The position numbers were made by a program, and so were the translations under genes. A stretch of 64,000 bases of DNA from Roridomyces roridus (taxonomy: Eukaryota; Basidiomycota; Agaricomycetes; Agaricales; Mycenaceae): contig JARKIF010000002.1 of the NCBI GenBank assembly GCA_029378245.1, positions 2,852,001 through 2,916,000 on the forward strand. Reading direction: 5' to 3'. Below are positions 55,648 through 64,000 of this stretch, piece after piece. The notes under the pieces were generated by a model. It saw nothing but the letters and a program-made list of their open reading frames with translations, had not been told where the DNA came from and did not search any database. Position 1 is the stretch's first letter. Each line of letters starts with the position of its first letter.

Positions 55648-56991
55648 ATGACGCCCACTTACCCCATGGAACCGGTGAGTTTGGGTAGGTGTCGCCTGTG
55701 CCCACGTTGATCAAATGTCTACAAGCCATTATCGCCGAAGAGGTTGGTCGAGTCCAAGAGACGTCCTGCTCAAAAGCAAGAGAAACAGATCCGAGCTGCG
55801 ATCCCGCGGCTTCAAAAAGTTGTACGGGATCTGCAAAGGCAACATGATGAGCTCGATGTTGACTTAGCCGTGCTCTCTCTTGCTCGTGACGCGCCCCCAG
55901 AGGTTCAGCTCACAGAACGGCACGCGCAGCTCAAGATCCAACTAAAAGAGGCGCAAGACGATCTGGCTGCCCATGTCATTTGTCTTTCCTGGGCACTGCG
56001 GCTGCCCGTCGAGGTGGTCGAGAAGATACTCATTCTGTGCCTCCCGGAGGACCAATACATCACACCCAAGCGGCGTACAGCCCCGCTCCTGCTCTGTCAA
56101 ATTTGCAGCATGTGGCGCAATGTCGCTGTCGTGACCCCTGCGTTGTGGCACAGGCTCGCCTTGGAACTGTCGCGTCCTCGTGGGGGATGGAAGGAGTTGC
56201 TCGAGACTTGGTTTGGACGGTCTGGCAATGCTCTTCTCCACTTTTCTTTGGTACCACCATCGAGTCTGTTTTCAGAGGTAGACATGGCGTACTTTGACGA
56301 GCACATCGTTAAGTGCTTGTCGCGCTATTCGGAGCGCTGGAAACGACTGCGCTTGCAGGCGCCACCCCATTCTTTGAGAGCCCTTGTGAAAAATCGCATG
56401 CCGAATCTCAAGATTCTCGAGCTCAGGGTGGACGAGAACGGTCCTTTGGAGGTGTTTATCCCATCCGCTCCTCGACTGGTTCAACTCAACCTCTCCGAAA
56501 ACACGGACCCCATTGGCATACATGTCCCGTGGCAGCAGCTTACAGCGCTGCGTGTTAAACGCCCTCTCCGTTGGGACAAGAGCTTGCTGCTCCTTGCCAA
56601 ATGCAGGCAGCTGCGGGAATGCCAGATTACCCTCTCTGATGACGCGGCAGGTGGTGTTGTACCTCCCTTGTGCATGCCTCATCTCTGCCATGTCGTTCTG
56701 TCCGGTTCATTCGGAAAGGATGCGACTGACAAATTCTTTGACGCAGCGGAATTTCCACAACTGGAGACGTTGCAGTTGGTTCAAGCGGGGCCCGGCACGT
56801 TGTGTCTCAATTCGTCCTTTGCCAATTTTGCGAGACGATCGCCCGGGTTGGTCAAGCTCACGGTCAAGATTGGGGACATTGCAGTCAAAGGACTGCATGA
56901 TACTGTTGATTCGATACCTTCGCTGAAGGAGGTGGTCTTGATAGACGGGTACAACTCAAGGGTACCAATCCGAAGGGAAGGAAAGGCATAA
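55648..56991 (+). CDS. F-box protein with N-terminal coiled coil
   Basis: Two exons: a 27-nt first exon (55648-55674, MTPTYPMEP), a 51-nt intron, then 55726-56991; 430 aa. Residues 10-85 form a charged helix (IPRLQKVVRDLQRQHDELDV, LKIQLKEAQDDLAAH). The F-box follows: LRLPVEVVEKILILCLP, LLLCQICSMWRNVAVVTPAL and WHRL. LRR-like strands continue to the end (MPNLKILELRVDENGPLEVF, FPQLETLQLVQAGPGTLCL). This is the standard agaric F-box architecture with a substrate-binding solenoid, presumably an adaptor for SCF ubiquitin ligase. The target is unknown. Confidence 0.75.
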
Positions 56992-57204
56992 TTTGTAGCT
57001 CAATCGTGTATAATCTTATCTTATCTGCTTGCCATGCCAAATCAAGACCTCCTCTATTCTTGCAACGGCGAGCCGTCGGTCGCGAATTGGGGCATGTGCT
57101 CCTGCCTTTGACCTTCGAAGAAACTTCTCTGAGGCCCCATGTGATGCGGTTCAAGCTAGACGTAAAGATGCTCCCGTCGTAAAGACGCTCCCCGACTTCT
57201 CACC

Positions 57205-59280
57205 ATGGTGCTCTCCATCGCTATCTGCTCTCTCTTTCTTTCCTTCGCGACTAGGGCCTCGGGACAGACATGGTGCAACAAAAACTACATGAGCACCGAG
57301 CCAGTCACCGACCCAGGTACGAGCCTCGGTGTCTGGCTTTTGTCGCTTTTGAAGATAGTTTACAGGTGGCCGTTTCCCGACTCCTGCGACATCGTCGTCG
57401 CCTCTTCTCGCCCTTCGATGTGCCCCTGCGATCCGACCGTACCTCCCCGAGGACGCTAAATCCGACACCTACCCGGTCGCTATTCTCATTGACACCCCAA
57501 TCACCCACTCACATATCTCCAACGCTGCTCCCATCACTCTGGGACCAGGAGACTTGGATGTGACGGTTTCTGTCAATGGCAAGAAAATAGCAAGTGGAGC
57601 AGTCCCGCTGAACGCGACAAAGCACGCCCTTTCATTCTCGCTCTCATCTCTCAAAGCTCAAAAGGCTGCATACACCATCACTTGTTCAGCGACCTTTGCG
57701 AGCTCAAAGCAGACTTTCAGTGCCACTGGCCTGCTCACATATCTCCCCGACCCACCTGCGGATATAGGTTCCGTCACGAAGTTTGATGCTCGCACTGGCG
57801 CAGTTCTCGCAAGACCTATCGGTGGTCCCAAGAACGCAGCCTTCGAGCCAGTCTTTCCCATCGGATTCTATACTGGGTTCGGAAGCTACTTGGAGACCAA
57901 TTTCTCGACCGCGCTGCCCGAATTGAAGTCTCAAGGGTGAGTATCGCAGACTTGTCGACGACGTGATGTTGAATTCCTTGCCAGATTCACGGTGGTGCGT
58001 AGACGTTGGGTCTGAACTCCAGTGCGCTGAAGCAAGTGCGGACAGGTTCATCCCATCCCTGCATTTGACAATATCGCTGCTCTTGACGAGGTTCTGGATA
58101 AAATGGAGGAAGTGGGCCTCTATCTCATTTACGACATGCGTCTGTGCGTCAGCCTTGGTTTCTCCCCATCTTGTTTTGACCTTGTTCAGAACATACATGA
58201 ACGAAACCTCTGTCACGGAACAGGTCAATCACATGTACGTCCTTTGCTTTACCACGATACCATGAATTAAATTGGCGTGATAGAAAGAAACGCTCCAACC
58301 TTTTGGTTTGGTACACTGCAGACGAGCCCGATGGTACCTCCGATCCGTTGAATGCCACGACTTTGTCGGCCAATTTGATCAATTCGCTGGACGGCGGGGA
58401 TGGTCTCGGGGGCGCTGGCTATCATCCGGTCTCTCTCGTGCTGAATTGCGAAAACTACGAGTTTACCGCCTACGCCGGGGGCGCCGATCTTGTACTACAG
58501 GACACATACACCATCGGCAACAATCTCTCCTTCTCGACCGTCTGGGGAACTCCATGCACTGACGGTATGTTTTCCTGTCTTCCACTACTATGTTGCTCAA
58601 TCTTTGAAAGATTATGGCGATTGCGGATGTGATAATTGTCACTCTGGATTCCCAGACATCTCAAAAAGAATGGACGAATTCAAGGAGAGGTTGTTCATTA
58701 ATGGCTGGTCCTTGACCAAAGCGGTGTGGGCGGTGCCTCAAGGCTTCGGGAACGAGTCGTGCGCGGGACTTTCGCATCCGCTCCGTTTCTTGTCTGATCT
58801 CAATGCAGATATTGGCCCCGCTACCCTACGGGCCGCGAATTCGTGGTCGAAAGCATTCTTGGAATCAATCACGGAGGTTTGGGTAAGTACACATGGCGTC
58901 CGCTCAGGCAAACACTCAGTTCTTCAGGGGTGACGTCTTGGGACGATCCAACGACCACCGATATCAAGGCATCCGCGTCAAGTCTCGCACTTGCTCTGGC
59001 TAAGAGCATGAAGGATTTCATTGTCAGTCCTGCTGCGACGTCGGGGCAGGTTATTATCGGCGGAATCGACGTCGGACTGTGGACCGTTGGAAGCCAAACG
59101 CTCATCCTTGCCACAAACATGGACTCCAGCAATGCGACCCTTGCGGTTGTGGAGCTGGATTTATTGAGTAAATCGGGAAGAATCGAGCAGGTGTTTGATT
59201 CCGGTTCCCAGCTTAGCTCTGATGGGCATACTTTACTTTTTGGCTCTGTTGGGTCGGGAGGTTTCATCTGGTCGGAGTGA
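57205..59280 (+). CDS. secreted glycoside-hydrolase-like protein (agaricomycete family)
   Basis: About eight exons. Signal peptide MVLSIAICSLFLSFATRASG, then QTWCNKNYMSTEPVTDPG. The N-terminal part is beta-rich (VAILIDTPITHSHIS, LDVTVSVNGKKIASGAV). From about residue 190 a TIM-barrel-like region runs: FPIGFYTGFGSYLETNFSTA, VGLYLIYDMRLTYMNETSVT, LLVWYTADEPDGTSDPLNAT, VSLVLNCENYEF, ADLVLQDTYTIG, then DYGDCGCDNCHSGFPDISKR and FLESI(VESILGINHGGLG). A beta domain closes the chain (ATNMDSSNATLAVVELDLL). WYTADEPDG and the overall fold suggest an acidic catalytic residue, but the substrate is not known. The stop lies 49 nt from the convergent PX-GH18 gene. Confidence 0.65.
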
Positions 59281-59329
59281 ATGTGAATCCAGGAATATCT
59301 TTGTAACAGTCCAAACAACGTTTATTCGA

Positions 59330-61611
59330 CTATTTACCAAGGCCCTTGCGAATGGCGTTCTGGAGAGTGACACCATCATCCTGGAATTTCTTTCAAAAAC
59401 AAATTCGGCACGAGGAGAAACACCGACCTGGTCCATTGACCATGTGAAACAACCGGCCATTCCCTTGGCCTTCGCGAGGGCAGCTTTGTCCGCCAGGGAG
59501 AGGGTATCTAACCCGGGGATGAATTACAAGAAGGAAGGAAAGCAAGACACACACCATCGTACGGAACCACCGTCTGTTGAGCTGTGTTGTACAAAAAAGG
59601 TGTGCTGCTGCAGCTATCCCAGACTGCTTGGTGTCAGTGGTGAACTACAGATGAAAGCAAACAAACCTCGCTTGAATCCGCCACTGGCTCCATATCTGGA
59701 GGCGAGTTTAGTTATATGATCCGATTTCGACACAAATATGTACTCACGTTCCGTCCGCTTTCTTGACCAAAGCGCCTGTAGAAACCAAGGTTTTGAACGC
59801 TACTTGTTGCCCCCAGTACTTGGTAAGGTTTGCGCTCGCTTCAGTGGTGACCTCATCAGAAATTACTGCAGAGGTCGGAGTCTTGTTTGCGCCACGGACA
59901 GGACCAACTGTATCTTCGTCGATTGATTCCTCCTCAATGCCGGGCAAGACCAATTCCGATAGCGTCGTCTTGGAGGAGTGGAGAACATAGCTATACAGGG
60001 GCAAGCCGAGAAGGAGCTTGGAGGCGGGAAACCCGGCTTTCGTCCACTGTTTGTCTGTTTAGACTTTTTCGTCCCGGAAAAGTGTTTTGGGTAGTACCTG
60101 GAGGAAAGCCGCCTCTGCGGTGTAGGCTGGCTGGGAGGAGTTGCCGCAGTGGTTTCCCAGAGGTGCGTTGGGGCCGGGCTATCTATGAATCAGACTGAAT
60201 TCACTAGTTATTTCACAAGACTTACAGCGGAAGACCAGTCGCCATTGATGTCGTAGTTCTGGATATAATGAGTGGGTGGGCATCCCTTTGGAAGGCGTTC
60301 ATCGCACCATTCTGAGAGGGTTAGAAAGGAAAAAATGCATAGACAAGACACGTACATGTTGACATAGGTAAGCTCAGAAGCGTATGCAGAGACGTTGGTG
60401 AGAGCCTTTCCATTTGAACCGACCCACGGCAGATCGGTAACGGCAGCAGAGATGATCTTGGACGGTCCTGGTTCCGGTATCAGCAAGGAAACTCAAAAAC
60501 AGAAGATACAAACCAAGCGCTGTACGTAGAGCCTCCAAGAGCAGCAGAAAGTTGGATGCATCGGATGAACCGTACGCATTCCCGGCGCCGGCTTCGTTGG
60601 GATACTCCTATTACCAGATTTCAGTTGGATAGGCGAACCGGAGGGTAACTAACCCAATCAATATCGATGCCGTCCAAATGAAAGTCGGAGACGGCCTTGG
60701 ACAAGGTCGACACAAACTTGGAGCGATTGGCCGAGTTGCCGGCGATGGAGTGGAATGATCCGCTGCCCGTCCACCCGCCTGTTTTATCGTTGAGCTCGAC
60801 TTCGTCGAAAGATTGGGAGCTACTAACCGCACGACAGAACGATCTTGGTTCCTTTCCCGCTGTTCTTGGCACTGGTAACGAGCCGCTTCAATATGGCCTG
60901 AGTGGGAGAGTCCCACGTCAGTGCAGAGGAGGAGTTGGGTATCGCGAATGCTAGTGATATCTCAGCGCACGCTCATCAGTGGATGCAAATTACGCACCGA
61001 AGAACAAGATATCAAACTTGGAATAGTCGATCTTCTCAGGCGCGATATTCGACCAAGCTGAGTGAAAGTCAGAACCAGGTAAGCAGCGAAATGGAAAGGG
61101 CGTACACGCGTAATAAGATGCCGCAATAAACGAGCTGGTGGCATTCAGGAGCTCATCAGCCGCCTTCTTCGTCAAGGTCGAAGGAAGTACATCCTCCAGC
61201 TCAAACTCGCGGGCGGAGGGTTGGATAGATTCTTCCAGGAATTCTTGAACAGCATCGTTGTGACGATACTCTGGAACCTGTAACAATTTGGACAAATATT
61301 CCTCCAACCCCGCTTTCCTCTCTGAGATCAGAGTGTCGTCTACCCAGGCGGAGGGAATGAATGTGGTGACCAAGAGACGCTTGGGCGGCAGTTGAAAATT
61401 GGTGATGCCCAGAGTCGCGTGGAGAGTCGCAAACTAGGTTTGGGACCTTGAGAAATGATTCATGGTAAAGAGCAAGACATCTGACCTCTGAATAGCGCTT
61501 GTTCAGAATATCGATGATTCCATCGCAATCAACTTGAAAGTTGTAGACGATGTGAGGACGGGGAATGGACGAGGTGGTGTGGCCAATACTCTTGACGAGG
61601 ATGGGAGCCAT
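59330..61611 (-). CDS. PX domain fused to GH18 chitinase, copy 1
   Basis: About twelve exons, roughly 570 aa, no signal peptide. PX domain first: MAPILVKSIGHTTSSIPRPH, IVYNFQVDCDG, NKRYSE|FATLH (phase 0 intron), QLPPKRLLVTTFIPSAWVDD, ISERKAGLEEYLSKLL. A linker, FELEDVLPSTLTKKAADELL, is read without a break into the first GH18 strand TSSFIAASYYA. GH18 motifs: KIDYSKFDILFF, KIVLSVGG, LDGIDIDWEYPNEAGAGN (catalytic DxxDxDxE complete, split by an intron after the W), KIISAAVTDLPWVGSNGKAL, GFPASKLLLGLPLYSYVL, GMAGCFTWSMDQDDGVTLQN. The enzyme would hydrolyse chitin or chito-oligomers, and the PX part would tether it to phosphoinositides on a cytosolic membrane face. TATA at 61641-61650. Confidence 0.8.
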
Positions 61612-61640
61612 GGTGCAGTGAATCGTCGTCCCCTGAGGGT

Positions 61641-61650
61641 CTTATAAAAC
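61641..61650 (-). promoter_or_regulatory. TATA box of PX-GH18 copy 1
   Basis: On the minus strand the sequence reads GTTTTATAAG, about 30 nt upstream of the start codon at 61611. This implies a very short 5' leader. Between here and the stop of copy 2 (61848) no other gene fits, so the two tandem genes are separated by 236 nt. Confidence 0.55.
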
Positions 61651-61847
61651 GACCATTGCGTCGGGACAGCCGGGCCCCGTAATACTTGAATGCTTAATAT
61701 GAAACCTCACCCATAGGGACCTACATTGACATTGTGCCTGGAAATTCGATTAATGAAACTTGGAAAGCATTTAAAATGGGAGAAAGACGATCGTGAATTG
61801 TCATAAAGGTCATTACAGGCACCGAAAGAACAACACGTGTATAGGAA

Positions 61848-64000
61848 TCACTTTCCCAACGCAGTACGAATAACATCCTGCAATGTCGTACCTGTATCAC
61901 GGTTCAGATCAGTGGAAGCCTGGGGAATGGGCAAAACAAACCATCATCCTGTTCAAAAGCTCAGCGATACGTTCAGAAAAGTGCCTGGATAAGATTACAG
62001 ACCTGATCAAGAGACCACGTGAAACACCCAGCCATGCCTTGAGACTGCATTGAAAGTTCAATTGACGAGTCTATTTAGAAAGGGGGTTGGTATACCTTGG
62101 CATATGAGGCCTTGTCTGAAAGGGAGAATGTATCTTGGCATCAAGTCAGAAAGGGGTAGAAGGTCGGTGAGGAAAACAACCATCGTAGACGACGACAGTC
62201 GACTGGGAGGTGTTGAAAAGGAACGGTGTGTCGCTACAATCATCCCAGCCTGGAGATGAAGATTAATGCCTGGCCCTCGAGAAATTTATACGACAAACCC
62301 ATAGTAAATCCGCCCCCACCCTCGTAGCTGAAAAATGCTTGTAAGTGAAGGAGCACGAAGAAGATGATGGTCACTCACGTGCCGGAAGACGAGTTCTTCA
62401 CTAATGCACCGGACTGGACGAGGGAGCTGAATGGAATTTCCTGATCATACCACGACTGAAGATTGGCATTGGCATTTGACGAATTGGGGCCGGCCACAGG
62501 TGGATGAGCAGCGGGCCTCTTATTCGACCCATGAAGGGTCACGCCTTGGCTAGGCGAGGTGGACTTGAGGTCGGGATCCACGAAACTTCCTGTGAGGGTG
62601 GTCTTGGTCGAATCCAATACGTAGCCGTAAAGCGGCAACCCGAGGAGGAGCTTAGAGGCCGGGAAACCAGCCTTGCTCCATTGGGAGAAGGCAGCTTCCG
62701 CGCTGTATTGCGGTTGACTCGAAGTCCCACACAGGTCTCCAAGAGGTGCATTCGGACCCGGCTTTTTTGTGTAGATGAGAAATGGATTGCAACATTGTCG
62801 GCCGCACTCACGGGGATCGTGTCCGTGAAGATATCATAATTCATGATGTTGGCAAAACTCATCTGGGCGGCATAGGCGGCGAGTCCGCTTGTGAGGGGAC
62901 TGCCATTTGATCCGATCCACGGCAGATCAGTGACGGCACAGGAAATGATCTTGGATGTTCCTAAAAATAGAAGATAAGATAAGATACGAACAGGGGAAAC
63001 TGGCCAGGACCTAATGCTGTACGCAAAGATGTCAACAACGTGAGCAAGTTTGCAGCATCGGCAGATCCAAATGGATTCCCGGCGCCAGGGTTGTTGGGGT
63101 ATTCCTGAGCACCGAGGTGAGATTAACAAAGACCGAGGTAAATAGAAGCCTACCCAGTCGATATCAATACCGTCCAAACCAAACGTCGTTACTGCGCTGG
63201 ATAACGCGGACACGAATGTAGAGCGAGCTGCAGCTGAACCGGCGGCTTGATGGAAAAATGCACTGCCTCCCCAACCACCTGTCTGAACTCGATAAAAGTT
63301 GAGAGCAAGCTGGCGATGTACTTGCCGACCGACAGAACGATCTTCGTGCCCGCTCCGCTATTCTTGGCGCTAGTGACGAGCCGCTGCAGGATCGCCTGGC
63401 TTCCGTCGTCCCATGTTAAAGTGTTGGACGAGTTGGGGACAGCGAAGGCTGAGATATGTTATGGACTGTCTGCAAGTGACGTGGCGGAATTCATACCATA
63501 TAGTAGCATATCGAACTTGGAGTAATCCAGATCCTCAGGTGGGAAGGCGTCCGCACTCCAGTCTGCAAAGAATCATCAGAACCAATCCTCAAGTGAGATG
63601 CATGTATTACCTGGATAATACGCTGCGGCGATAAAGGTGGCAGCGGCCGCTGTAGCACTGAGCTCCTGAGCTGCTTTGCGAGAAAGAGTAGAAGGTAAGG
63701 CGTCTTCAAGGTCAAACTGGCGGGGCGATGCGCGCAAAGAGGGAGCCAAGAATTCCCTGAGAGCAAGGTTATTCTTGTATCGAGGATTCGCCAAAAGTGC
63801 AGTCAAGTATGCTTTGAGAGCCTCCTTGCGTTCGGAAATAAGCGTATCGTCGACCCATGCCGATGGAATGAATGTGGTGACAAGGATGCGTTTCGGAGGC
63901 AGTTCCAACTCCTTGATTCCCAGGGAAGCATGAAGAGCTACAAACTGGGACCCAGGTTGAGAGACGGGCCGGTGACAAAGGCATGAACATACCTCGGAGT
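61848..64000 (-). CDS. PX domain fused to GH18 chitinase, copy 2, 5' end outside the window
   Basis: Tandem paralogue of copy 1, same strand. The window edge cuts the first exon at Y-S-E, the same splice point as in copy 1. PX remainder: FVALHASLG, ELPPKRILVTTFIPSAWVDD, ISERKEALKAYLTALL. Linker FDLEDALPSTLSRKAAQEL runs in one exon into ATFIAAAYYPG of GH18. Then FGLDGIDIDWEYPNNPGAGN (catalytic Glu kept), KIISCAVTDLPWIGSNGSPL, ANIMNYDIFTD, GFPASKLLLGLPLYGYVLDS, GGGFTMGWDDCSDTPFLF, GMAGCFTWSLDQDDGTTLQD, end VIRTALGK at 61848. About fourteen introns of 45-60 nt. Intact frame and active-site residues argue that it encodes a working enzyme. Confidence 0.8.

Noticed and set aside
1..64000. tRNA, rRNA, CRISPR arrays or viral integrations
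   Set aside because: No cloverleaf-like tRNA sequence, ribosomal block, regularly spaced short repeat or viral gene was noticed; a tRNAscan or Rfam run would be needed to exclude small RNA genes.

Overview
The window is gene-dense genomic DNA from a filamentous basidiomycete, almost certainly an Agaricomycete. Nearly every gene is cut by introns of about 45-53 nt with GT-AG (rarely GC-AG) ends and CTRAY-like branch sites. Several products belong to families I know from mushroom-forming fungi: DUF6699, agaric F-box/LRR proteins, a HeLo/MLKL-like four-helix domain and an agaric-type secreted hydrolase. Genus and species cannot be told from the sequence. Exon joins were worked out by hand from splice signals and frame.

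Layout. 1-5.1 kb: 3' part of a CSC1/OSCA-type channel, an NFKBIL1-like protein and an alpha/beta hydrolase of the MET2 fold. 5.4-7.4 kb: first copy of a 2-kb duplicated module (second copy 25.1-27.1 kb). It carries a five-exon 133-aa gene of unknown function, intact in copy 1 and broken in copy 2, plus a divergent spliced transcript. 7.5-11.3 kb: an RRT8/EI24-like membrane protein, then two neighbours that may form a cell-death pair (a low-complexity protein with an N-terminal Gly/Asn motif and a HeLo/MLKL-like protein with a C-terminal Gly/Asn motif). 11.4-13.1 kb: F-box/LRR protein. 13.1-17.7 kb: a Cas4/RecB-like nuclease fused to a UPF1-like SF1 helicase. 17.7-24.9 kb: mitochondrial carrier (LEU5 type), F-box-like protein, TRAPPC11.

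27.1-30.6 kb: four small conserved genes, two of them mitochondrial-looking. 30.9-34.4 kb: a chitin synthase with a probable one-nucleotide exon and an apparent frameshift. 34.7-37.5 kb: MFS monocarboxylate-type permease and a microbial-type PARG. 37.5-38.3 kb: a small PX-domain protein. 38.5-41.9 kb: a small membrane protein and a tandem pair of omega-like glutathione transferases. 42-52.9 kb: membrane proteins, an intronless ADE6 (FGAM synthase), an ACAD11-like kinase-fold protein and a DUF6699 protein. 53-57 kb: mitochondrial Hsp70 (SSC1) and an F-box protein. 57.2-64 kb: a secreted glycoside-hydrolase-like protein facing two tandem genes that fuse an N-terminal PX domain to a GH18 chitinase domain.

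The strongest candidate for something undescribed is the PX-GH18 architecture (59.3-64 kb). It joins a phosphoinositide-binding cytosolic membrane-targeting domain to a catalytically intact chitinase domain, with no signal peptide. It is seen in two tandem copies, and a PX-only paralogue sharing the same linker lies 21 kb away. With the chitin synthase and the secreted hydrolase, the window is rich in cell-wall functions. The second candidate is the HeLo-like gene and its neighbour. Three genes show apparent +1-nt frame breaks; these could be assembly errors or real.
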